Shown here piece by piece: positions 10,101 through 20,000 of a stretch of DNA of 64,000 nt. The DNA lies in contig OY365738.1 in assembly GCA_959347345.1 (NCBI GenBank), positions 496,001-560,000 on the forward strand. The letters are read 5' to 3'. The notes beneath the pieces are model-generated. The model was not told where the DNA came from and did not search any database. It saw only the letters and a list, made by a program, of their open reading frames with translations. Positions within the stretch are counted from its first letter, which is position 1. Every line of letters starts with the position of its first letter. The DNA is from an uncultured Amylibacter sp. (GTDB lineage Bacteria > Pseudomonadota > Alphaproteobacteria > Rhodobacterales > Rhodobacteraceae). The position numbers were made by a program, and so were the translations under genes.

Positions 10101-13100
10101 CTGATTGCGCCGTTACGATAGCAGTATATTGTGATGCTGCGGATAATACTCAAATTTTTGAACCCGTATGCCGTAATAGAGTGAATTTTAGATACAATGT
10201 TATAGCCAGCCTTTGTCACAATCCGAATCGCGATACAGCTTTGGATAACCTATGCAATAACCCCCATGCTTACGATATAAAACGGCTGGAACACTGCAAA
10301 TCTGTTGATTTCAAACTTGCTGGATGTGGCGTTACTATTAGCGAGGAAAGACAGGCTATGTTAGAGATAATTTGCGGGCATTCTGCCGACGAATTAAGAG
10401 GTACCAACCCCAATGACCCTATTTGCGACGATCACGCACCGTCTCATCATACCAATCTGAATACTTGCGGCGGTTATGATCGTGCAGGAACAAACCCTAA
10501 GAGTCCTATTTGCGAAATTGAGCCACAGGCTTTGATTACAGTGGCGGCGCTTTGTGGGCAAGGTTTTAAACATGGCACTATCGGCACTATCGGGATAAAT
10601 CCGTTTTCGGATGTTTGTGCGAGTGAGCTTTTTAACCCCGTCCCCTGCCCCACCTGTGCATCCATTGCCGATGCGACAGAGCGTGCCACAAAGATGACAG
10701 AAGTCCGCGACAACGCGTGGAAGGTGGCGAAGGAAAACTTTTGTAGGGAAGGATTTCGGGCAATTACACGGGCGGCTATTGCGGGGGGTACTACGCCAGT
10801 CTATACGGCTTCAACAGATTGCGCCCCTATCATAACGGCTTTTTGCCCAGCAACGCCAAGTGCGGATTTATTTGATGACCTGTGCGATGGTACTGCCTAT
10901 GCGGCCAACCGCACAAGCCATTGTGGAACATCTGGCTTTACCCACGCCAAATGTGGGGCAAGCCCGACGAATATAGACAAGGCGGCGGTTATTTGTGGCA
11001 CAGAGGCCGTACCAGGCACCAATCCGTTTGATGAAGTTTGCAGGGACAAAACCCTCAGCCCCGATATTACCCTAACGTCGCTTGTCGCAACGCAACGGAC
11101 ATTCTGTCGGGCAAGCGCGAATGTTGGCAAACCTATTTGCGACGATACGATAGCAAATTTTTGCAATGTCCCCATTAGCAGCGATGTGATTTTTGATGAC
11201 CTGTGCGGTGGTGCTGATTATACTGGGGCGCGTCTGGCCTATTGTATTCACCCAACAAGATCCGTGAATGAGGAGTGTGAGACTGACGCGAATAATAAAA
11301 TCGCGCTCATGGCACTTTGCGGGGACGCGGACACCACGGGGACAAATCCGTTTTCTGTTGCCTGTACCACGGCGAGTTTGCTACGATTAGAAATTGATGC
11401 ATTGTGTGGGGGTGGGCGGAATCCCCAGAACTCGCTTTGCACGAAAGAAAATGCTATTCCTGCTATTGATAGAGCATCCATTACAGCATCGCAAGAAAAT
11501 TTCTGTCGTGGCAACCTTGCCCTGCCCGCTTGCGAAGAAACAATAGCGGATTTTTGTGATTTTGCCATTGGTACGAATGTTTTAGACCCCCTTTGCAGTG
11601 GTAATGAATATTACCAAGAAACCCGTTTAACCACCTGTCTTATCGATGATGTTAGCAACGAAAATTGCCGTGGAGCGGCGGGTATTGTCGCCACGCTCTG
11701 CCCCACCACGGATGGGATGCCACGCCACGAATTATGCCCTGCTATCGTTGATCACGACCTTTACACAACCCCTGTTAATGAATTTGATGGTAGTACCAGG
11801 ATTGGTAGCGTTAGTTCTTTAACGGCGGCGGGTGTTGTGAGTAAGATCAGTAGAACGCATTTTGCCACTAATATTGATCGGGCTATTGGCTTTGCCACAG
11901 ATGCCCCCGCGACCCTTATCACGGCTAGGTATGATGGGTATAATGGTTCAGGTTTGGACTTTGGGACGCTTCCCACCGACCTTACCGAGATTAGGAATGG
12001 CGGAGCCCCAGTTCAAATCAGTGTAACGATTAACAGCAATACTGTCTATAGAATACCAAACACGGAAGACGGCTATGTCCTTGCCGTTGCCGCTGTCTCC
12101 ACCCAAGCCCCAGGCAGATACACCACTGAAAACAAGCTATACGCGGGTGTGTTGAGTAAGAGTCGTACTCTTGGTGCGCCGAATTTTGATAACCCCCCGA
12201 CTGGAATTTGGAACGCGTCAATGAATCTGCTGATGAATGGCGGTAACGCTAAGGCACGTGCAAATTTTGATTTGAAAGTTAATTTTATTTCGCAAAGGAT
12301 TAGCACCCTTACGAATGGGTTTGCCCAATTTATCCTTGAAGGTCCGGGTTTGAACGAACCGCAATCTAACCCGATAACGGGTCGCCTAACCGTAGATGCT
12401 GATTTCAGCAGGGCTGGTCTGATATATGGTGCTACAAACCTTGAAACAGGTTTTTTCATGCCTAGTACTGGCGATTTTACCGGTGAAAATGGCGGGGCAA
12501 CTCTTAACAGTGCTGGCAGGCTTGTCGGGTGGATTGGCAATAAAAAATTGGTTGGCGCGTTTGCCAGCAATGCGGGTAGTGCAGAGGCCTATATTGGCGG
12601 ATTTACTGCCACACCGTCTACCACACCCTCCCCCACAAGTTTCACCGCAGGTGGGACGGATAAATTGACCTTGACAGGTATAGCCGAGGCGGCGGACGCA
12701 ACCTCGGCAGGCTGGACCAGCAATGAGGATTATGTAATAGACGGCACAACCAACGGCTTTGCCCTTGCCTCTGTAAATGTCGATAATGGTAATGGGGGGT
12801 TTGAAAGAGACCTATACGCGGGTATTTTGAGTGGCACAAATCTGGGCAACCCCCTGTTTGATAACAGCGTGACTGGGGTTTGGAATGCGTCAATGAATCT
12901 GCTCATGCGTGGGGGTACGGCAACCGCCAATTTTGCGCTGAACGTTGATTTTAATAGGAAAACGATTGAGACTTTGGCAGATAGCCCCGTGCAATTTACC
13001 CTTACAGGTGTAGATTTTAATGTAGCCAAAATAGACACAAGTGATAGCCCCTTGGCCCCCCTACTTCATCCAACCGAGGTGTCTGGTGGAAATCCCGTGC

Positions 13101-16100
13101 CTCTTTATGTTCAAAACTCGCTAGGCACTGATAGAACCGTACTTCCGGGTGAAGAATATACAGATTGTAGTGGTAATTTGGTACCTAATTATTTTGTAAT
13201 TCCCATTTGCACTGGTGGCGGTAGAATCGCCTATATTTTAGAAAATGGTAAGGCAGTGTTAGACGCGAACGGCAACCCCACTTTTGAAACGGTAGCAATA
13301 TCAGCCCCAACTGGTCGTTTTACCGTAAATGGTCGTTTCAGCAGCACTGGCAAAATAACTGGCACAACCAATATCAAAATTGTGGAGCCAACCACTTCCG
13401 TCCCATTGAGTGATAGCGCTGGCACTTTAACGGGTTTGATTGGGGAAAACGGCTTGGTTGCCGCGTTTATCAGCGATGCTGGTAGCCCCGATACCTATGC
13501 GGGCGGATTTACCGCCACGGCAGGGGATTGTACGATTGGCGGGACTCTGTTTGTGAAAACGAGCTGCCCCGACACGAACATAATCGCGCGGGATTTACGC
13601 TTGCGATTGTGTGCTGAACGCCACCCAGTCGCCATGGCGGATTTTGCGGCAAATTGCACGGGGGATGCCACGGTTACTAACGCGGTTTGCACAGGCAGTG
13701 GTACTTACGCGAATCCGTTTGATACAGAGTTTTGCCCAACTTCGAATTCCCAAAGTAAAACCGCTTTTATTGGTAACTGTTTGACCAATCCCGCCCAAGC
13801 CTTGGCATGTGGAAATCAGGCAGTTAGGGATTGTCTTGCCGACCCTTATGACTCTGAGGCAAATTGCATTGCCGATTATACAAGTGCGCAACCAAGCCAT
13901 TGGGCAAAATGTGGCACGGCAGAAACAGAAGGCAGGCAAGATCCGACCTGTAAGAATTTCCGCACCTTTCTGGCGGGATGTGCCGTTGCTTCGCCTAATG
14001 TAGCTTGCGGTCAGGTGGTTAATACCTATTGTTTCGCTGGTGCACGGCGCACAACAGGCGGTGCAGTCACCTGTGGCTCTCTTATAACCAGCGCTTGTAA
14101 TGCCAACCCGTTTAGCAGTGTACGTTGCACGGGTAGTGGGATAGGAAATGACCGCACTTATGCGACTATAAGACTGGAAGCGTGTTCGGGTGATCTTACC
14201 TATTTCAACAACCTCATCACTTCGCAGAGCGCTTGCAACACGCCAGAGCTGGCTGGCACGATTTGTGGAACATCCACGAGTGTTGGGTTAAATCCGTATG
14301 CCCCGATTTGTAACGATTCGCGGAGTAACCCCTATTTTGAACAGCTTGAGGCGGCAAAAATCGCATATTGTCGGGAGGGTCCGGTAGCTGACCTTAATGC
14401 AAATTGCATCGTGCCACGAAATACCCCGGATGATTGGCGCGTTCTGGGAACGACCGCAAATTGGCGTGTTAATGCGTTTCGCGAGGTGGCCACGCCCGTG
14501 CTGAATGACGACGGGTCATTCAAAACCAAAGATTCTTTGGGTGACGGCGGTTCCCGAATACCGAAAACCATTACTGTTAATGGCGTTCAAAGAACAGCAT
14601 ATCTGCAGGACCCTATAACCAAATTAGTCCGATTCCCGATAAACATCACACCAGCAGGCAAGGTAAGACAAGACAATGCCGCTGCGAATTATATCGTGGG
14701 TGGCACGACCGCACTGGATTTGGGCGGTGCGCCGAACCCTGATCCCGAGCTGGATAAGGAACGCAATCCCATACCTTCAACCGTCGTCACCAATACCCCG
14801 ACAAGCATTGCTAATCTTGGTGGCTTTAAGTTGTCTGATCTTGACAACACCAAGGATGCTGGCAGTGGCTTTGCCTTTGCTAGTGCGACATTCCCTGTTA
14901 GAGAACTTGTGGTAAAGCTTCCAGATAACAGCGAATCGGTGAAACCTCGTGGGTCTACCATTGCCAGAACCGTGACTCGTACGTATGGCGGAACCAAGCT
15001 ATACACGGGGCTATTGTCTGGCACGAATGTTGGCGCACCCCTGAGCGACTTCCAAACAGAGGTTGAATGGAAAGGTAAAATTGATGGGCTTTATGGAGTA
15101 GGGGATACGGAAACGGGAGTGCGGAACACTATGATTGATAGTTATACAGACAAGGAATTCACCTTGTTGGTCAGCTTTTATGGCAACTTTGGGAGTATTA
15201 AGAATAAAAGCCGTATTGTTCTTGGTTCACACGTGTTTGATATAGACGGTCGTTTCACTGATAGAGGTCTGATTTATGGCGACACAAAGCTTTTTCGGGG
15301 GGGTGAACTGATTGCCAGTGGCTCTTTAACAGGTTTGATTGGTGCGGAAGGCGCGGTTGCCACGTTTGTTTCTGATGATGAGAATCCGGCTAATGGAGGC
15401 GCTTGCTGTACTTCTAACTTTGGCAATTATGTTGGCGGGTTTGTTGCCCTGCCCCCCGCAACCCCATCAACTGCGCCACGGGCGGATTTTGCAGCTTGGC
15501 TCGCTAGCTTTCAGGCACCTAACATCCCACTGACCAGCGCAATCAGAACCGAAGACTTCACGTCAGAGAATGACAAACAGTATTTCATACAAGGCACAGT
15601 TTCTGCGCTAAACCGTGCGAATGAGAATTATGGTAACGAGAAGGGTACATTTAATCCCAAGACCCTAACCTTGGATACAGCGTTTAACGATGGCAATATC
15701 TATGATGGTATTACGTATCTTCGCGGTACGCACAAACGCGCCTATGCAGGGATTCTTTTGGGTACAGATTTGGGTGCGCCCCTAGCAGACGAGGCTGGTA
15801 CAACCGTGAAATGGGCAGGGCGATTTCGGGACACTTTTCATTCAAGTAGTAATGTACCCGATACATCTGGTAAATTCGGCACACCATTTGAGCTAACCGT
15901 TCGATTCGCGGCGCAGGGTGGAACGCTTGACGGCATTGTTTCACGAGCAAATAACACCTTAGGAGTTGGCATAGATGGCGCATTTGACACAAAAGGCATT
16001 ATTACAGGTGACGTGATATACGGAAATATCGCTACGGGCAACTGCGTCACGAGTGGGCTGCCAACCGTTACCGAGGGTTGCTTTACAAATGACACCAACA

Positions 16101-16894
16101 GAAGAAAAGCCACATTAACAGGGCTTATCGGCGAACAAGGTGCGGTTGCTGCTTTTACTGGTCAGAGGGGTAGTTTTCCCTCCATCTTCGGTTGGGTTGG
16201 CGGGTTTGTCGCCACGCCAGATTTTTGTGGTAATACCCCTGGCACCGCGGGCAACCCAGATTGCAACACGAATAGAGCCGATTGGGTGGGTAGTTTTGGT
16301 AGCAACGCCCCGCCCGCGACAATAGCGGCATCAACCGCAGGCACAAATGTTTTCGGTGGCTTTTTAGACATTGCCACTGGGATTACGATTGCAGCAGAGG
16401 GATTGAAAACAATGCCAAACGGTGCTATCCCCGCCTCCTCCAGCTTCATTGATCGCACTCGTGCTGGGCAGGATGGTTATATTTTTATTAGCGGCTATAA
16501 CGGTGCTAACCATCAAGCCTTTGTCGGTCTTCGGCCCACCACAAATATGGGTGCGCCTTTAACCGTCAGACCCGCTTTTGCCGAATGGACTGGGCAATAT
16601 TACAATAGTGAAACTGGCCAACAACCAGTAATTAATTTTAATATTAATTTTGACGAAAAATCTATTACCGCAAGTCATACTACTTCCGATTCTCCGTCAA
16701 TTACCACGGCTTTTGACCTTGGATTTGACCTCTCAGGTGTTATCACTGGCATGGTGAGCAGAAGCGGCATTGATGCAACAGCACGGGGTTTGATTGGGAC
16801 AGAGGGACTGATCGGAGTTTTCGTGGATACTAGCCCACCAACATCAGGCACTGTCTTATTCGGCGGGTTTGTCGCGACTAACCCTAGTCCCTAA
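7160..16894 (+). CDS. Giant modular surface lipoprotein, 3244 residues
   Basis: Begins at ATG after AAAGG. The N-terminus is a lipoprotein signal (LPVLLPVLLITLFILSAC) with the lipobox Cys at 44, then a Gly/Thr/Pro stalk. Modules in order: Cys-rich repeats about 60-430; barrel 440-745 (GLIGQKGLIAAF); Cys-rich 750-1530, the longest; barrel 1535-1818; barrel 1830-2120; Cys-rich 2122-2420; barrel 2510-2768; barrel 2774-3020; barrel 3040-3244. Cys-rich units carry C..NPFD..C cores about 35-45 residues apart with regularly placed extra Cys, suggesting disulfide-pinned rods between barrels. Barrel units share YAG.LSGTNLGAPL and GLIG..G.V.AF...Y.GGF blocks. It is far longer than known TbpB-type lipoproteins (about 250-700 residues). 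Likely surface-exposed and extended, with adhesion or ligand capture possible; function unproven. No frameshift is visible. Confidence 0.8.
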   Translation: MANALYTTKTLTNQALTARSWGNRITLPVLLPVLLITLFILSACGGGGAAPTTATPTPPANPCATNPFGDTCMSEADALARDVIIRRCIMVGNADNDNCKNAIAKNPCIETPFIPECSSRNSTFAVYVDTAQTERRNFCTISTNATHRLCVTSIANICKSDIFDDFCPDPTDAEEEAFCRMGTNAMDVSGCAAVVQRICTGTQDLFERLCPPDTIAQQRHCRMDTNAVDVPDCTAVVTGICTNNPFDGICAGMFLVDADKRAEFCRTGNNLVTFADNCTPIATNICDTRLFDPICKDRVADQLQACNGDPADLSNVGAVATDCIQYVDGICGYGRVGGSNPFAPICTDKDISKYSTAITSVRVAFCQANIFHASCDTGYINQRVAACHLNGVPTDADPRCPAIIAQRCPSSGTRNAACHTVVTVTEASITDPITNYVAGKADAPELELGFTQSAPPASISDFSKGTIQLSDLTAVTSGGDADGVGFASFTNSAFFTTAELATIAGIGYQGTQTNGNTTTTISRLQDGLKRTEVITVSDSGRTIKRETVTRFGRTEYSTIEETLDGGTKISNFRPPQRFYAGVLAGNTLAADPLSENLKNAKWPAKISIYNEVNLLCLGKELTLACRPTGSTNGAITTTAEFTLLVSFDGTTGSIRADGIPVVEDYRFAIDARFNDAGNIYGNTRLSVVRNSTKGPSTFLLLASDGSITGLIGQKGLIAAFVSDGVNNRLGEYAGGLVAYNSLNPSGDVAAPDDCTATGTPFDARCADNDALRIMLCSTRHATAMADFAENCTDDSDVTDAVCAVSGTYANPFDGVICADPQPLVQQAFVDNCSNTNVSLRGATCTAVTACITNPFEDDCNTGDTAEVYDSARVAHLEYCRSSVAIAGTDNCLLAVTHCASATDTNCGDLPTSYCLGEAGRTITGDTSSCGARVTTRCLTNPLSPLCADDTINTGFTGNNRDAELKDRRETFCEMPINANNPDCAVTIAVYCDAADNTQIFEPVCRNRVNFRYNVIASLCHNPNRDTALDNLCNNPHAYDIKRLEHCKSVDFKLAGCGVTISEERQAMLEIICGHSADELRGTNPNDPICDDHAPSHHTNLNTCGGYDRAGTNPKSPICEIEPQALITVAALCGQGFKHGTIGTIGINPFSDVCASELFNPVPCPTCASIADATERATKMTEVRDNAWKVAKENFCREGFRAITRAAIAGGTTPVYTASTDCAPIITAFCPATPSADLFDDLCDGTAYAANRTSHCGTSGFTHAKCGASPTNIDKAAVICGTEAVPGTNPFDEVCRDKTLSPDITLTSLVATQRTFCRASANVGKPICDDTIANFCNVPISSDVIFDDLCGGADYTGARLAYCIHPTRSVNEECETDANNKIALMALCGDADTTGTNPFSVACTTASLLRLEIDALCGGGRNPQNSLCTKENAIPAIDRASITASQENFCRGNLALPACEETIADFCDFAIGTNVLDPLCSGNEYYQETRLTTCLIDDVSNENCRGAAGIVATLCPTTDGMPRHELCPAIVDHDLYTTPVNEFDGSTRIGSVSSLTAAGVVSKISRTHFATNIDRAIGFATDAPATLITARYDGYNGSGLDFGTLPTDLTEIRNGGAPVQISVTINSNTVYRIPNTEDGYVLAVAAVSTQAPGRYTTENKLYAGVLSKSRTLGAPNFDNPPTGIWNASMNLLMNGGNAKARANFDLKVNFISQRISTLTNGFAQFILEGPGLNEPQSNPITGRLTVDADFSRAGLIYGATNLETGFFMPSTGDFTGENGGATLNSAGRLVGWIGNKKLVGAFASNAGSAEAYIGGFTATPSTTPSPTSFTAGGTDKLTLTGIAEAADATSAGWTSNEDYVIDGTTNGFALASVNVDNGNGGFERDLYAGILSGTNLGNPLFDNSVTGVWNASMNLLMRGGTATANFALNVDFNRKTIETLADSPVQFTLTGVDFNVAKIDTSDSPLAPLLHPTEVSGGNPVPLYVQNSLGTDRTVLPGEEYTDCSGNLVPNYFVIPICTGGGRIAYILENGKAVLDANGNPTFETVAISAPTGRFTVNGRFSSTGKITGTTNIKIVEPTTSVPLSDSAGTLTGLIGENGLVAAFISDAGSPDTYAGGFTATAGDCTIGGTLFVKTSCPDTNIIARDLRLRLCAERHPVAMADFAANCTGDATVTNAVCTGSGTYANPFDTEFCPTSNSQSKTAFIGNCLTNPAQALACGNQAVRDCLADPYDSEANCIADYTSAQPSHWAKCGTAETEGRQDPTCKNFRTFLAGCAVASPNVACGQVVNTYCFAGARRTTGGAVTCGSLITSACNANPFSSVRCTGSGIGNDRTYATIRLEACSGDLTYFNNLITSQSACNTPELAGTICGTSTSVGLNPYAPICNDSRSNPYFEQLEAAKIAYCREGPVADLNANCIVPRNTPDDWRVLGTTANWRVNAFREVATPVLNDDGSFKTKDSLGDGGSRIPKTITVNGVQRTAYLQDPITKLVRFPINITPAGKVRQDNAAANYIVGGTTALDLGGAPNPDPELDKERNPIPSTVVTNTPTSIANLGGFKLSDLDNTKDAGSGFAFASATFPVRELVVKLPDNSESVKPRGSTIARTVTRTYGGTKLYTGLLSGTNVGAPLSDFQTEVEWKGKIDGLYGVGDTETGVRNTMIDSYTDKEFTLLVSFYGNFGSIKNKSRIVLGSHVFDIDGRFTDRGLIYGDTKLFRGGELIASGSLTGLIGAEGAVATFVSDDENPANGGACCTSNFGNYVGGFVALPPATPSTAPRADFAAWLASFQAPNIPLTSAIRTEDFTSENDKQYFIQGTVSALNRANENYGNEKGTFNPKTLTLDTAFNDGNIYDGITYLRGTHKRAYAGILLGTDLGAPLADEAGTTVKWAGRFRDTFHSSSNVPDTSGKFGTPFELTVRFAAQGGTLDGIVSRANNTLGVGIDGAFDTKGIITGDVIYGNIATGNCVTSGLPTVTEGCFTNDTNRRKATLTGLIGEQGAVAAFTGQRGSFPSIFGWVGGFVATPDFCGNTPGTAGNPDCNTNRADWVGSFGSNAPPATIAASTAGTNVFGGFLDIATGITIAAEGLKTMPNGAIPASSSFIDRTRAGQDGYIFISGYNGANHQAFVGLRPTTNMGAPLTVRPAFAEWTGQYYNSETGQQPVINFNINFDEKSITASHTTSDSPSITTAFDLGFDLSGVITGMVSRSGIDATARGLIGTEGLIGVFVDTSPPTSGTVLFGGFVATNPSP

Positions 16895-16909
16895 TTAATT
16901 AGGGGATAC

Positions 16910-16963
16910 GCAGGGGATACGCGAAAAACCATAAAAAACCATAAAATTTTATGAATCCCCTGC
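16910..16963. terminator. Possible bidirectional stem-loop between lipoprotein genes
   Basis: GCAGGGGAT at 16910-16918 pairs exactly with ATCCCCTGC at 16955-16963, enclosing an AT-rich loop with its own TAAAATTTTA dyad. On the + strand the stem is followed by A rather than T, so a classical terminator is better supported for minus-strand transcripts. It could also simply stabilise the 3' end of the upstream mRNA. Confidence 0.35.
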
Positions 16964-16982
16964 AAAAAAACCCTAAAAGTCA

Positions 16983-17011
16983 TTGACACAAATCGGTGAA
17001 TTGGCTAATTT
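16983..17011 (+). promoter_or_regulatory. Promoter of the 1056-residue lipoprotein gene
   Basis: TTGACA at 16983-16988 and TAATTT at 17006-17011 are 17 bp apart, 61 bp before the start codon. This is the third lipoprotein gene in the cluster with a consensus -35 at optimal spacing. Confidence 0.5.
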
Positions 17012-17071
17012 ACCCATGTTTTGACATGATAAACGATATGAAACCCGAATTAAAAAGGATACACGCCCCTC

Positions 17072-20000
17072 ATGCCCCACGCACGCACACACATGACTAA
17101 TCCAAAGATTACCCGCGCCCCCCTGCCCGCTCTGCTGCCCATAATTCTGGCAATTTTGTTTATTTTGGCGGGTTGCGGTGGCGGGGCGTTGCCGATTGAT
17201 GTGACGATAGCCCCCACGGGTGCGAATACAGCGGATAATCTGGATACTAACGCGCCCGATAGTATTTTGCTGAGTGTGGGCGAACAACCGCCCGTGGAAA
17301 AGCAAGAGGAAGAGCAAGAGGAAAAGCAAGTGCAAGACCCCCCGCCCGTCTTTGAAGTTGCGGTTGCCCCTGCCAGCCCGCCACAGCGGAGCTTTAGCCA
17401 ATCACAACCAGAACCCCAGACTTCCACCGAGACTGTAACGCGAAGTGATGCTACGGGGGAATCCAACCATGACGATGGTATCGTCACCTTTGCCGATTGG
17501 GTGGATAGTTTTGGCGCGGGCAACGCACCCCCAACCCAAGCAGAAACGCAAACGATAACAATCACATCCACATATGCATACCCAGAGTCCCGAACTACGG
17601 GACATCAAAGGGTCGTCTATGGGACGGTCTATAGTGACGATGCCAAAACCATCCCCATAGGTCAAAAAATCCTCGGTAATGCTGCAACCTCATTCAAGGA
17701 TGAAAATGGCTTCCTTACCGATTTAGATGGTGGCGAACTCATCCTTACCACTAGGGTTAGAGCCACCGATAGAGACGGCAACCCCCTTTCCCATACAAAT
17801 GGCGACCCTATCATGATTGATAAACCTATTGAACTCAGCGCCCAACTGATTGGACATATCAACGCTCAGGCCATGATTGAGAGTACTCTTGAGGACGTGA
17901 CCCCCACCAGAACCCGCACCAAAGTCGCGGGTGTAAAAAATGAATTCTTACAGGGCGGTGCTGGTGGCAGATTGGATGAAACAGTCTGCGACCTTTGCAT
18001 TTCTTATAGTACCAATAGCGAAGGAAAGCTTTTAAATGGCGAAGGAAAGCTTTTAAATAATGACGGAATATTTAGAGAGGGAGGCGAAGCGCGGATAATA
18101 ATATCGGGGCAGGTTTCTAATAGAGGCAGTTTGAACCTAGCCACCGCAACCTTTGATGGCAGAAAGCTCGGCGGGGATGCCGCCGATGGTGTGGCTTTCT
18201 TTCGCGGGTTTGATGACATCCCCGAAAGCCAAGATCCCAAACCACACGAACCCACCTACACGCATAGCCACGCTGGACTCGCCCATAATTACGCGGGGCT
18301 TTATTCTGGCACGGATTTGGGTGCGCCAGTTAGCGAATCAGGCTCAGCATCATGGAACGGGCGGATTCGCACGATTGGCTGGTTTAATTTTGACACGGAT
18401 TTCACACTAAGGGTTAATTTTGGCACAAAAAAATTGAATGTATCTAGACTTATTAACCCACAAAACAAAAACCAGTGGCTTCAAATAACCAATGCCGAAT
18501 ATGATGAAAATGGTGTCGTATCGGGTACGATTATTATTGATGAGGACATGGAAGACCGAGGCATACAGGCTCAATATGGGTTTTTATCAGGGCTTATCGG
18601 GGCGGAGGGCGCGGTTGTTGCCTTTTTATCTTCGGGTACGAATCATGAGGATAACGATGCTACATCAGGCACAAAGGAAGATATAACCGATGGTTCCCAC
18701 CGATTCGGCTTTGCTGGAGGGTTTGTTGCCCGTCCAGGTGTCGTGGCAAACACGGATGTAAGGATTGACGCTTGGACCGGCGGTTTTGACAACCCACTGC
18801 CCCGCGGTGCTAAAAAGCACACCCTAAACCAAGACGACACCCCCTTAAACCAATTTTTATTACGCGAAGACCCCGCCAAAAGACCAAGTTGGAAGAAAAC
18901 AGAGGGGGGCTCTCTTAGCCTATCCGCACTGGGTGGCGATGCCACCGATGGTGTGGATTTCTTTCCCGCAGTTATTACGATTTACGGGTATAATACTTCT
19001 GGTACATCACAAAATTATTTCGCAGGGCTTTGGGATTCCACGGATTTGGGCGCGGCGATTCCGCTTAGTACAAACTTTAACAATGAAGCATCCGCCATGT
19101 GGAAAGGGAAATTTAGCGTTTTTCAAGGCGCAAACGCCCGTTTTGATACAGATTTCATGCTTGAGGTTGATTTCATAAATAACGGGGTCAGAACGGTTAC
19201 GGCTATTGAAGCTGGTGCAGAGGATTATTACCTATCGGGCCGTTATATCGCAAACGGCTTGATGACAGGGGTGGTGCGTCGTGCTGCCAATGCCAATAAT
19301 AGTAGCCCCAAAAACGGGCTTATCAGTGGTCTTATCGGGCAAGAGGGCCTGGTTGGCGCGTTTGTCAGCAATATTGGCGGTTCAGGTATGGACGCTGAAA
19401 ATAGAGACACTATAAAAGGTGGCACGGGCGATACGGGCTATGCTGGCGGGTTTGTGGCGAGTCCGATATCGCCTCCGCCTCCGCTTGATGTTGTTGATGT
19501 TAGTGACATAAAATATACCTACACGCGTAACTTCGTGCATATCGAAAAGCCGCGTAACATTGAGACAGATGGGGTGGAGGCTCGAGACGAGATTCGGACT
19601 GAGACGGAGGTTAGTAGCGACATAAACTATGCCGATATTCCAACAACGGTTGCAGGGCTGGCAGATACACCCAATCCCAACAGCAGGTTTTTGCGGATTG
19701 AAGGGCTTAACATTGATAGCAGAGGTTTAACCAACCCCGTAATACACACCCGAAGACTTGATTATACGGCGGGTAGCGCAGGCTTTGGCGATGGTTATGT
19801 TATCATCGATCCCCACGGATATGCGGCAATTCTGCCGACAACCAATTTGGGTGCGGCGCGTCCCGTTGGGGCTGGGCAACCGACCGATGCCCGTTGGAAT
19901 GGAATGTATTCGCTTAGCGGAAATGGGGCTTTTGCTCCAAATACACCGATTAATTTTGATATTAACTTTGAAACGGGCAACCTAACAGGGACAGCCCCAT

